Source: Karstenula rhodostoma CBS 690.94
Taxonomy: Eukaryota > Ascomycota > Dothideomycetes > Pleosporales > Didymosphaeriaceae
Assembly (NCBI GenBank): GCA_010093485.1
Contig: MU001492.1
Span: 1,287,122-1,351,121 of the forward strand
Direction of reading: 5' to 3'
DNA: 64,000 nucleotides
Under the pieces are notes generated by a model. The model was not told where the DNA came from, searched no databases, and saw only the letters and a list, made by a program, of their open reading frames with translations. Below, one piece after another: positions 1 to 10,780 of the stretch. The first letter of the stretch is position 1, and each line of letters begins with the position of its first letter. A program made the position numbers and the translations under genes.

Positions 1-3000
1 GGCAAAGTCACAGGGCTGAAACCGTTTGGTGCCTTCGTCAACTTACAAGGCGTGCGGGGCAAGGTTGACGGACTGGTGCATGTCTCCCAAATCCAGGAGG
101 GTGCGCGTGTCAACGATCCGGCCGACTTGCTTGAGCGGTTCCAGATCGTGAAGGTGAAGGTCCTAAAGATAGAAGGTTCTCGTCTGAGCCTCTCCATGAA
201 AGAGGTGGATCAGCGAACAGGGCGTGACCTTGCCCCGGCTCAGCGTATAGGGACCGGCGCCAACATGTCGGCCCTTGGAGGAGGAGGAGCTGCTGGTTTT
301 GACCCCGTCCCTGTCGTCGACGACGGCTTCAACAGTCGAAGGAACGGAATGCGCAAGCGGATGACCTCGCCCGAAAGGTGGGAGATCAAGCAATTGATCG
401 CTTCAGGTGTGATTCCGAAATCAGACTACCCGGAAATCGACGAAGACTTCAATGCGCATATCAACGGCGAGGGCGGCTTTGAAGAGGAAGAAGATGTGGA
501 TATCGAACTCACTAACGACGAGCCCAAGTTTTTGCAGGGTCAGACTGCGAGAGCTTTGGAGCTTTCACCGATTCGTGTTGTGAAAGCCCCTGATGGGTCT
601 CTCAACAGGGCAGCCATGCAAGGAGATTCTCTTGCACGCGAACGTCGCGACCTCCGGCAACAGGAAGCTCAAGAAAAGGCTAAAAAGGAGGCCGAGAAAG
701 TTGACCTGAGCAGCCAGTGGAATGATCCGATGGCACAACAACGACAATTTGCCTCGGACTTGCGCAACACCCGAACGAACCAGGCGCCTGAAGCTGTCCC
801 AGAGTGGAAGAAGATTGCACAAGGTTCCAAGAACGCCGTATCCTTCGGCAAGCGAACGGACATGAGCATCAAGGACCAGCGAGAATCCCTTCCGGTCTAC
901 AAGTTCAGAACACAATTGCTCGAGGTACGTTACTTAATTTTAAGAACTAGGGGTTTTGAACTAATTTTCCATAGGCCGTATCGCAGAACCAGATCCTGAT
1001 CGTAGTTGGCGACACGGGTTCTGGAAAGACGACGCAAATGACACAGTTCCTAGCCGAGGCTGGTTACGCAAACGAGCTCATGATAGGCTGTACCCAGCCC
1101 CGTCGTGTGGCTGCCATGAGTGTAGCCAAGCGTGTCGCTGAAGAAGTCGGCTGCCAACTTGGCAACGAAGTGGGCTACACAATCCGATTCGAAGACAAGA
1201 CCGGCCCGGACACACGCATCAAGTACATGACTGATGGTATCCTTCAGCGCGAGATTCTATTAGATCCCATGCTCAATAAGTACTCGTGCATAATGCTTGA
1301 CGAGGCTCACGAGCGTACGATTGCCACGGACGTATTGTTTGGACTGTTGAAGAAGACCTTGAAACGTCGGCCCGACATGAAGATCATCGTCACATCTGCT
1401 ACTTTGGATGCCGACAAGTTTAGCAGCTACTTCATGGAGGCCCCTATCTTCAGCATTCCCGGTAGAACCTTTCCAGTGGAGATCATGTATTCTCGCGAAC
1501 CGGAATCCGACTACCTCGACGCCGCGCTTGTTACCGTTATGCAGATCCATCTGACCGAACCGGCTGGCGATATCCTGCTTTTCCTCACGGGTAAGGAGGA
1601 GATCGATTCGTCATGCGAGATTCTCGAAGAACGCATGAAAGCGTTGGGTCCTAACGTCCCGGAGTTGATGATTCTACCGATCTACTCAGCGCTGCCGGGA
1701 GAAACTGCGAGCCGCATCTTCGAACCTGCCCCCGCGGGAAGTCGAAAAGTAGTCATTGCCACGAACATTGCCGAGACGAGTTTGACGATTGACGGAATTT
1801 GTAAGTAAGCCCGGGGTACAAGTCCTGGATGCTAGGCGCAAGCAGTATCGGAGTTTTCCAGATATCGCCTGCGTACTCTAGCCTAGCTTGATTCCTTACG
1901 CTCCTATCAACCTTTATAAAGTAGGTCCGTCACTGACTTGTTTTAGACTATGTTATTGATCCCGGTTTCGTCAAGCAATCTTCCTATGATAGCAAGCTCG
2001 GCATGGACCGCTTGCAAATTACACCTATTTCACAGGCACAAGCGCGGCAGCGCAGCGGACGTGCTGGACGAACGGGCCCCGGAAAATGTTTTAGACTTTA
2101 CACTGAAGCAGCGTTCCAGAACGAGATGCTTCCGACCACCATACCCGAGATTCAGAGACAGAACCTTTCGAACACCATTCTGATGTTGAAGGCCATGGGC
2201 ATTAACGACCTCCTTCACTTCGATTTCATGGACCCGCCGCCCACCAACACTATGTTGTCGGCGCTCGAAGAGCTATATGGTCTCGGTTCGCTTGATGATG
2301 AAGGTCTTCTTACACGTCTCGGGCGTCAAATGGCTGACTTCCCTATGGACCCAACGCTCTCAAAAGCTTTGATCCGGTCAGTGGAGATGCAGTGCAGCGA
2401 CGAAGTTCTTACCATAGTTTCCATGATCTCGGCCACACAGAATGTCTTCCATCGCCCGCGAGAGAAGCAACAACAAGCGGACCAGAAGAAGGCCAAATTC
2501 AACGACCCTTCCGGCGACCATGTGACCCTGTAAGTCTAAAGTCCAATTCCCTGATACATATATCAAGTTTTAGCTAACATTTCAACAGTCTGAATGTGTA
2601 CAACGGCTGGAAAGCCTCGGGCTACAGCACGCCCTGGTGTTTTGAGAATTTCATCCAGCCCCGCAACATGCAACGAGTCAAAGACGTCCGCCAGCAACTC
2701 CTCACCCTCATGGCACGTCACAAACACGCTCTTACCTCGTGCGGCCGCAACACGCAGAAAGTCCGACAAGCGCTCTGCTCGGGCTTCTTCAGAAACAGCG
2801 CTAGAAAGGATCCATCAGAAGGATACAAAACCCTCGTCGAAGGCACGCCCGTGTTCTTGCACCCGTCGTCGTCGCTCTTCGGCAAGCCTGCCGAACACGT
2901 CATCTACCAGAGCTTGGTCGAGACGACGAAGGAGTACATGCACTGCGTCAGCGTGATCGAGCCCAAGTGGCTGGTCGAAGCCGCGCCGACGTTCTTCCAG

Positions 3001-3141
3001 GTGGCGCCGACGGACAAGCTGAGCCAGCGGAAGAGGGCGGAGCGGATCCAGCCGCTGCATAATAAGTTTGCGGGCGAGGACGACTGGAGGTTGAGTGCGC
3101 AGAAGAAACAGGGGAGAGGTGGGGGTGGAACTTGGGGTTAG
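1..3141 (+). CDS. prp22: Pre-mRNA-splicing DEAH-box ATP-dependent RNA helicase Prp22, 3' part
   Basis: The 5' end lies outside the window, and frame 1 is open from base 1. Exons are 1-924, 975-1800, 1947-2529 and 2589-3141. The visible protein begins inside an S1 RNA-binding domain, which is what separates Prp22/DHX8 from other DEAH helicases. An acidic linker follows, then Walker A ([10 protein letters not shown]), the DEAH box, SAT, motif VI (QRSGRAGR) and the HA2/OB C-terminal region with its HVTLLNVYNGW stretch. Prp22 releases spliced mRNA from the spliceosome in the nucleus and proofreads the second step. The 146-nt intron 1801-1946 is unusually long here and resembles an intron in the dioxygenase gene at 8740 (see the mobile element entries). 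The C-terminus ends in a glycine-rich tail before TAG. The family call is secure; what is missing upstream cannot be judged. Confidence 0.95.
1801..1946 (+). mobile_element. Introner-like element forming a prp22 intron
   Basis: This 146-nt intron splits a Gly-Ile-Tyr-Tyr stretch of Prp22 in phase 1. It shares ordered blocks with the intron 9198-9350 of an unrelated gene: CGGGGTACA at 1812, CTGGATGCTA at 1825, GCGCAA at 1836 and CCTTTATAAA at 1911. The first three have identical spacing in both copies (13 and 11 nt), and the last is offset by only 2 nt. Related introns in unrelated genes are the defining trait of introner-like elements. Only two copies are in this window, so the class assignment is an inference. 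Confidence 0.7.
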
Positions 3142-4127
3142 GGGGATGTTTGCGGCGTGGGCTGCTGTATGGTTACCTAGTACTTCGCATAGTGAACAAA
3201 TCTGGCTATGTAAGGACATGCATGGTCTGAGTGCTCTGTGTGATGTTTGGGGTTTGACCAATCATTTTGCGAAGGATATGGTGAACTATGTATCCATTGC
3301 AAGAGACTCCATGTTAGCGGTCCTACTGTCTGCTGAGCTAGACTACGGGTGCACATCGAACACCAGACTTGATTGTCCCTATCTGCCAACGGTGTAACGG
3401 CAAAGTTCTACGGTACATTTGCTTGGATCGTGGCGAGGATTATGCGGTTCATCGGCTTGTGTACTGTTGAGACGTTGTTGCCTAGTTTAGGACCAGAACA
3501 GAGTATACTATCTTGATGAAACTCAGAGCTCTACAACGAGGCTATCAAGCGTCCAGAGCCCCTGTTGCCGAATGGAATACACGCCTCAGACGACAGATTG
3601 ACGCGGAAATGCTCGCACACCCACCCGCATAGGATGCCCATTTTGGATGATGCACTAGACCCGATGTGGCGTCCCGACGTCGGTCGCCTCTCCCTCTTTA
3701 TCCACAGATAACACCAGCACCCATGTCTCCCTGTTCAAACCGTCACGCACATACATAAATGATATCAAATTCCTGGATGCGGGCGGCCGTACGAGCAATC
3801 GAAGGAGGCATCGTAAACGCTGGCCTTTTCGCTTCACCTCGTATGCGATATCTTGATCGGACCTGCTAGCGGCGCTAGGCGGTCTCACAATGCTGGGCGC
3901 GGAGGTGAGCTCCCCATACGCGGGGAACAAGCTCCAACGGCATCCCAGTCGATCTGGGTGTCGGATAAGACTACGACGGGTAGCGTTGCTTGCTGGTGAG
4001 GTCGACGGACGGTCTCGCTCCACGGGTCGTGATTGTATACAGCCTTATAAACCTTCCTGGGCACACTCGGCGCGTCGTGACTGTTCTGTGTCTTCTTTGT
4101 TCTTCCCATCGGAGCGGGTCTTGCACA
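3142..4127. other. Intergenic region between prp22 and the amino-acid permease
   Basis: No reading frame here looks like a gene. It holds the prp22 3' flank and the permease promoter. I see no repeat or RNA gene. Confidence 0.5.
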
Positions 4128-5846
4128 ATGACATCTGCGTTTCCCGACCGGAAGGATGGCGACGCGAATGAGATCGCATCGATCGCTGACGAGAGACTGG
4201 GTTCAGTTTCTGTGATAGGGAACCCTGTTGGGATGGTGAAGTCGAAGTACTATGGCACGGACTCGGATAGACATGAGATGGAAATGCTGGGGAAGCAACA
4301 AGTCCTGAGGGTATGTCTGCTTCCCGTCCGCATCTATATCCTACTAACCATGCTAATCAAACGCAGCGCAACTTTGGGCTCCTAACAATGCTCGGCTTTG
4401 CTTCGACATGTATTGCGTCATGGGAAGGCATCTTCACGTACCTCAATTTCGTTTTAATAGATGGCGGCACGCCGCTGCTCTTCTGGGGGTTCTTCGGCAC
4501 CGCAACCTGCATGACACTCGTGTATGCAAGCTTGGCCGAGATGTCATCCATGTCTCCGACTGCCGGCGGTCAATATCACTGGGTTTCGGAATTCGCCCCT
4601 CGCAAGTACCAGAAGGTCTTGAGTTACTACTCTGGCTGGTTGACTGCCGTCGGCTGGCAAGTGTACCTGGCTAGTGTGTGCTTTTTGGTGGGAACCACCA
4701 TTCAGGGCCTAATCACCCTTAATAACATGAATTACGGTTATGAGCGATGGCACGGGACATTGCTTGCTATCGCCGTCGTTGTGTTCACGATTAGCTTCAA
4801 TACGGTCTTTGCATCCAAGTTGCCCAAAGTCGGTAAGATCTCGCAAGCTGATTCAAACAGTACAACATGCTAACAATGCTATAGAGGCCGTCGCTTTAGT
4901 CGTTCACATCAGCGGATTCCTGGCCATCATCATCACATTATGGGCCACAGCACCTCGCCGCTCTGCCGCCGATGCCCTGCTCAATTTCACCAACGACGGC
5001 GGTTGGTCTAGCACCGGATTGAGCGCTATGGTTGGCCTTCTTGCTCCCACGGCCGTCCTCGTCGGTTACGACTGCTCAGTCCACATGTCTGAGGAGATCA
5101 AAGATGCCTCCATCGTCCTCCCGCGCGCAATCATGGGCAGCGTAATCCTGAACGTCTCCATGCTCTTCGTCGTCATCATCACCATCTGTTTCACGCTCGG
5201 CGACCCCGAAGAAGTCCTTGCCTCCCCCACCGGCTATGCATTCATCCAAATGTTCTACAACGCCGCAAACTCCCTCGCAGGCGCCTCCGTCATGACTTTC
5301 ATCATCATCTTCATGCTCGCCATCTGCGCCGTCTCCGAGGCCGCGGCCTGCTCCCGCCAGATCTGGAGTTTCGCCCGTGACCAGGGCTTGCCCGGACACA
5401 GATGGCTTTCCAAGGTCTCTCCGCACTGGAACATTCCACTCCCCGGCATCATTGTGAGCTTGAGCATCAGCACGCTTCTCAGTCTGATCAATATCGGATC
5501 GTCCGTCGCACTCGGTGCAATTACTTCACTCGGTGCCGTCGCAACGCTCATCTCGTACTATCTCACCATCGGATGCCTCGTGCACCGTCGCCTATGCGGC
5601 GCGCCGCTACCCGATAGGAGGTGGTCTTTAGGACGATGGGGCTTAGCGGTCAACATCGGCGCGTTGATCATCTTAACGCCGCTGATTTTCTTCTTGACTT
5701 GGCCGCTGTCGACGCCTGTCACGGCTGAGACGATGAACTGGAGCAGTGTCATGTTGGCGGGTGTCTTTATCATCTCGACTACGTACTACGCGGTCAAGGG
5801 AAAGAAAGAATTCACGGGACCGGTTGTCAATGTAATCAGGGACTAG
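4128..5846 (+). CDS. APC-superfamily amino-acid/GABA-type permease
   Basis: Exons 4128-4310, 4367-4832 and 4885-5846 encode 536 residues, the usual length for fungal amino acid/choline/GABA permeases. A hydrophilic N-terminus of about 60 residues leads into a typical first membrane segment containing a GFASTCIASWEG stretch. About twelve hydrophobic segments follow, with the family's SPTAGGQYHW motif after TM3 and a VSEAAACSRQIWSFARD stretch near TM8. Both introns have canonical donors and a CTAAC-type branch point. The role is proton-coupled uptake of amino acids or related amines across the plasma membrane. The substrate cannot be read from the sequence; GABA, choline and polyamine carriers are close relatives. 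Next downstream lie a transporter gene and a dioxygenase gene, which suggests a nutrient-scavenging neighbourhood. Confidence 0.88.
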
Positions 5847-6602
5847 CGAGGGGTTTAGTAAGCGTTTAGCAGGGTTCTCGATGTATACACAATTTCTCTA
5901 GGTATGAATTCAAAAACATGATATATGCCAACTCCATATCTCCCTCCAAATTCTCACACCACGGAGGGCACTAGCCGCCGTCGGCATGGCCGGCAATGTG
6001 GTCCAGTTTATCCAATTATCTTCGGACCTGATCAAAATCTCACGCAAGATCAAGCGAAAAGGCCAGCCGTCTTCCCTCAGGAGCTGGAAAGGCTTACACA
6101 AGCACTTTTTCAGCGCTCGGCCCCCATCAAAACTCGGTTAGAGGTGAGCAGAGGACCACTGGAGCAGGAGGAACAAGTCAGTGTATCTAGCTCCACAGCA
6201 CGTATGTCTTGGAGAACATGTATATCACCTTCTCCGACATACCCGCGGTTGTTGTACGACAGGTGAAGAAGTTCTCGCACGTTGATGGGCTGGCCACCTC
6301 GACGTCTCCATTCAGTGTCATGAGCAATCTGAAGTCATGCTTGATAATGAATGGAGGCACAAGAAGCTGGAACAATATGACCATCCGCTGAACTACTACT
6401 ACCGTGGCGGAAGAGGACACACCGGACGGGAATACATAGCCGATGGCTCATTGATTGTAGCTGCCAATGCTCGTGGTAGCAAGCAACCCATTTCGTGTGC
6501 TTCGTCCGGTCCCACGCGTACACGTTTTTAACCAGTACGAAACTGTAATGATGTCTTATGTACTTTTGTCCTCGATCTTTTCACACCTAACTGGCAGACT
6601 AA
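5847..6602. other. Intergenic region with a gene remnant
   Basis: The only recognisable content is the short NLR-like N-terminal fragment at 5968-6141. The rest has scattered stops and no convincing gene. Confidence 0.5.
5968..6141 (+). pseudogene. Fragment resembling the N-terminal domain of fungal STAND/NACHT-ankyrin proteins
   Basis: A frame open for 57 codons reads ALAAVGMAGNVVQFIQ followed by a hydrophobic and then basic stretch, ending at TAG 6139. This helical pattern is typical of the conserved N-terminus of fungal NLR-like (STAND) proteins. No initiator ATG fits, and no NACHT or ankyrin sequence follows, so it looks like a decayed remnant. The resemblance is from memory of the family pattern. 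Confidence 0.4.
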
Positions 6603-8129
6603 TTAATTTTCCTGTACATTAGGGGACTGCTGCTTCTTTTCCGCGTCCAGCTTGTTGAACTTATCCACCACCTGCCTCGTTGCATAGTAGCTGAAAGGAA
6701 GCGAAAAGAACCACAATCCACAGTTGATACTTGCAGTCGCAATCAGTACTGTGGGTACGGCTTGCACCCCGAAGCCTACTGCTACACCAGCCGTCTCAAT
6801 CCCCCGTAGCAGAGAGCTATACCTGATCTGGTCTCCCGGAGAATCCGATAGGTTACCGATGCACCAGTAGATATAGTTTTCGACCATGCCCAGGCTGAGC
6901 CGTTCAAACATATATACGCCAAAGCCGCGCCCAAAGCTTTTCTGATCCGCCCAATCCAGCACCGGGCGCGTATGTCGGTATTCATTTTGTATATAGACGG
7001 CCCAGATCCAGGTAGCGGAGTTGCATGCAGCGATAAATGCGAATGTGGCTACGGCTCGGAACTGTCTGCTCTTGTGCCACGGTATGTCAACGAGCGAGCC
7101 TCCAAGCCAGGTAGCGAATGTGCCTACGACAGCTGACATGAAAGAACCGAGCGCTCGCGATCGTACGGTAAAGTATGTCGCAAGGTATGTACCAGGATAT
7201 GCCTGGATCCATCCAAAGTACCAGAACAGCGGTGTGAGCAAGAGGATCGGCTTGCTGCGAAGTAGCCTCCACATTTGAGTCGCCTCGGTTCTCCAAGGGA
7301 TACCGCGCGGAGCTTGAATCCGTGTTCCATCGTCTCGAACAACTTTCTCAGGATTCGATAGTAAAAGACCGAAGAAGAACCCTAGGCATTGGATCGCAAT
7401 GAACGCCCAGTACGTTTGATAGCCGACTTTCCCCTTGTGATTGACTTTGTGGTTCAGTCCGAGGGAAATAGCGCCTCCAATGATGTTGCCGAAGTTCCGG
7501 AAAGTAAACCATGTCGCGATGTATCTCCCTCTCTTATTGCTCTCGGGATACCCAGTTGCAATGGCACCCTCGACGCTCCAGAAGAAGCCGGCTGTGATAC
7601 CACAGGCGACCGCACCGACGTAGACGAACCAGGTGTCGCCAAAGCGGTTGTTTACATACAAGCCTGCTGCATAGAGGGGGTAGCCTAGCGAACCGATCGC
7701 AAGCGTGTATTTGAAACCAATGAGGTTGGTGAGCCATGGTCCGAGGAAGCAGGTTACGGTCATGAAGGCGTAGAGCAACGCGTTTGCGGCTGGGTGATAG
7801 TTAGTGAATATAGAACAGCTGATACAACAACGAACTTATAGTGAATGATGCGACTATACAACGGGGCATACTGAAGTTCAACACTAGTAGTGCGGAGTGG
7901 GTAACTTACCATTAACAAGGTCAGGTGACTGAGAACCGCCTACACCAAGGCCATTCATGGCAGACCAGATACCAGGAGCACAGAAAGCGCATGTTCCTAC
8001 TACTAAGATTTGGAACAACGTTCTGCGCCTGAATGGTACTCGAGAGAGCGAAGGAACCACTTGCTCCGATGAGACATCATCATCGCCGATTTGGGTGTGT
8101 CCCTTCACTGCAGGAACTGTGGTTGACAT
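6603..8129 (-). CDS. UNC93-like major facilitator superfamily membrane protein
   Basis: Two exons, 8129-7910 and 7789-6603, join in phase 1 to give 468 residues. The join restores an ANALLYAF segment typical of the fungal UNC-93-like (DUF895) transporters. The protein has about 11 hydrophobic segments, a short hydrophilic N-terminus and a charged C-terminal tail. An internal GRYIATWFTFRNFGNIIGGAI segment matches the family's conserved central region. The start codon is the first ATG of the exon. Substrates of fungal members are largely unknown; animal UNC93 relates to ion channels and trafficking. It is divergently transcribed from the TauD-type dioxygenase at 8740, with about 610 bp between start codons, so a shared promoter is likely. 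Confidence 0.85.
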
Positions 8130-8739
8130 TAAAATATGCTAGATACGAAAGCTTGCGGAACAATGGCTTGATATCGCATACTCAAATTCTGTAGAAAGTT
8201 GCGATATCTTATCGGGTTTTGATGTTCCTCTCTGTCTCTCGGCGGCCTGCAAGCACGCAAGACTGAGAGCAACTGACGTTAGTTCAACGCCAATCCATCG
8301 CTCGGAAAACGTCGCCCATTCGATAGCTAGACGTTATTTGATCTACTCTGGATGCATTCCCATTGGCGACTCTCGGACAACTGCCGAGAAACACTGGATT
8401 CACGTCCAGTGCGGTTGGGTTTCTACGAGTAAACGCAGCCACTAGTGAAGAAGGACTTAGCTACCACGGCTGGTAGAGAGAACACAATTTTAGGGTAGCT
8501 GTCGCAAGTATTCTTGCCTTGTACGAGTCATATCCGGTTGCACAATCGTGGAGCGAAATGACAGCATTAGTGAGATCGAAGCGGGGTAGCTAGGCGGATA
8601 TCAGCGCATATAAACATCGAGCGTTCAGATAAGAGTTTTAGTTGAGGCCAAGGTCATTCCTATCATTTTTTACTGCCACGCAGAATCCGTATCTCTGAGC
8701 GAAGACTACGCTGCAATCTACCCATTGCGACAACACGAC
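8130..8739. promoter_or_regulatory. Divergent promoter between the UNC93-like and TauD-like genes
   Basis: 610 bp separate the two start codons. The stretch contains GATA-type motifs, for example CTTATC near 8207 and GATATC-containing sequence at 8170-8210 and 8597. These would suit nitrogen-responsive GATA factors, but such motifs are short and common. No coding potential is seen. Confidence 0.4.
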
Positions 8740-10092
8740 ATGACTACCTCGATCGCTCCCCACGACATCCAGCAGCTGCGGCTGGATGCAGATGCGTCTA
8801 CACCTCTTGTCTTTGAGCCATTCTCTCTCCCAGCTACTAATCAACGTACACTTGGCCAACCTCACCCAAAAGATACGGTCACGCCTCTTGCACTCCAACC
8901 CTCGTCATTGGATGGTTCTCAGACAACTTTGGACACTGCGATACAAACCGTGAAAGACCTCCAGGCGAATGGAGGTTTGTTCACTAAGAAGCTCGCTCAG
9001 CACGGCACTCTCTTATTCCGCGGTCTCCCGATTCAGTCCGCGGACGACTTCAGCAAATTTGCTCATGCTTTTGGTTATTCTCCCCATGAGATCATCGGGA
9101 TTGTTGTAGACCGGCCTCTCCTCGCTCCCAACGTCGCTCCGGCGAATGAAGCTCCAAAGGAGGTGCTCATCTACAACCACAACGAATCCCCTCAAGTGTA
9201 CGTTAGTTCGGGGTACAGGTTCTGGATGCTATGCGCAAATAGGATCAAAATTCTACTTGCGCCTTCTAGCCCACCTTAATCCTCTACCCTCCTATATTTC
9301 TAATACCTTTATAAAATGGGCTTATTACTAACTTGTACCCCCAACTTTAGACCTCATGCGCCCGAGTACATATTCTTCTATTGCCATAGCGCCCCTAATA
9401 AAGGTGGAGAAACACCAATCTCCTCCTCATTAGAGCTGCTCCAACGAGCCAAAGAGGAAATCCCACAGTTCGTCAGCGATCTGGCTGAAAAGGGCATCTT
9501 GAGCAAGGTGACTTACAAAGTGGAGCAACAGTATGCAGGGGGTTCAACACTCAAACAAGCTTTCGGCAAAGACATTGTGGATGGAGATGACGCAGCGACT
9601 AGGAAGCGGAAAGTAGAAGAGCAGATACGACGCTATGGACGAGGCGAACACACGACCTGGGAATGGGTGGACGACGACCAGACCTTGCTATTGACGCACC
9701 GCCTTCCTGCATTGCGCACGCATCCGCACACGAACCTCCCAACCCTCTTCACTGGCCTCGCCGCATACTACAAGAACTTCATCGATGATTCTTCTCCCAA
9801 CTCTCGGCTCAGAAATATTACGCAGCAGCTGTATGGCGACGGCACACCTATCCCGGAGGAGTACCTCAAGAAGCTGGCGGATATAACGGATGAGATCAGA
9901 GTGCTGCACAAGTGGCAGCAGGGCGACGTGTTGGTGTACGATAACGTGATCTCGCAACATGGAAGGCAACCTTGGGAAGGAAAGCAGGAGGACAGAGTTA
10001 TCTTGGCGAGTCTGTGGGATGGAGATGCTGTGCCAGGAAAGTACGCAGGAAGTCCAGGCGAATGGGCGCAAGTGGTTCAGGCTAGTTCATGA
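8740..10092 (+). CDS. TauD/TfdA-family Fe(II)/2-oxoglutarate dioxygenase
   Basis: Exons 8740-9197 and 9351-10092 encode 399 residues. The join (ESPQ-VPHAPEY) restores the family's conserved segment leading into IFFYCHSAPNKGGETPIS. The fold resembles plant At3g21360/SyrP-like clavaminate-synthase-type proteins. A likely iron-binding HxE is in YNHNE. The distal His and the 2-oxoglutarate-binding Arg lie in the ISQHGRQPW and EDRVILAS segments. Members hydroxylate small substrates or release sulfite from sulfonates; this one's substrate is unknown. There is no signal peptide, so it is probably cytosolic. The single intron is 153 nt, long for this window, and is one of two introner-like introns found. 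The start is the ATG at 8740; an in-frame TTG lies five codons upstream. Confidence 0.88.
9198..9350 (+). mobile_element. Introner-like element forming the dioxygenase intron
   Basis: This 153-nt phase-2 intron (GTACGT...TTTAG) shares the blocks CGGGGTACA (9209), CTGGATGCTA (9222), GCGCAA (9233) and CCTTTATAAA (9306) with the prp22 intron at 1801. It can also fold: GCGCAAATAG near 9233 pairs with CTACTTGCGC near 9255 at 9 of 10 positions. Stable folding is a reported property of introner-like elements. Confidence 0.7.
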
Positions 10093-10780
10093 ACTAAACC
10101 CGTAACGGAGGTCGACATCGTCTGTAGTTAACAAATTTGCATAACATGAGCTGGACTTTCACATCAGTGTTTTCAATGACCGGTCTGTGACATGGTGATG
10201 CGAGAAAGCCAACGAGACTAAATCTGGATGAACAGTCGATCGACATCTGGATCATGCATGTAAGCTTGTGGGCGGCGTGCAACTGATTCTATAGGACAGT
10301 TGCCCAGCTCGGTGTTCACAGAGGTACTTCGTGCTTTTGGCGAGCACCGTTCGATGTTGTTATTGGAGATTGGAACGTCCGGGGGTGACGCGGGGAAGGA
10401 ATTAAGGGTTGCGCTATACCTCTTCTATCCTGAGCGCTGATTGGCGGAAAGTCAAAGAGCTCGCAAATGCTCCACTGACGAAGAGCGATCCCCCGGATAA
10501 TCTTGCGAACCCCCAAGGCTTGCGGGGAAGCTTGGGAAAGCTTCGACACTAACACGCATCAGAGATTGTTATGTGGGAAATGATGCGCCGCAACACGTAA
10601 TTTGGCGTCGTTACTTTAGGGTCCAGACCGGTGGGATACGGCTCCAAGACGGAAGAATTTTGTTCACGATGAACAGGAACGAGAGCCGGGCGGCTGGGAG
10701 CAAGATAAAAAGTTTGGCCAGCTCTCGAGAAAGCTGCACAGGCAAGCTGAAATTGTTCACGAGCTTCGTCGATTTTCATC
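10093..10780. other. Intergenic region upstream of the polygalacturonase
   Basis: No gene is seen. It carries the dioxygenase 3' flank and the GH28 promoter. Confidence 0.5.
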
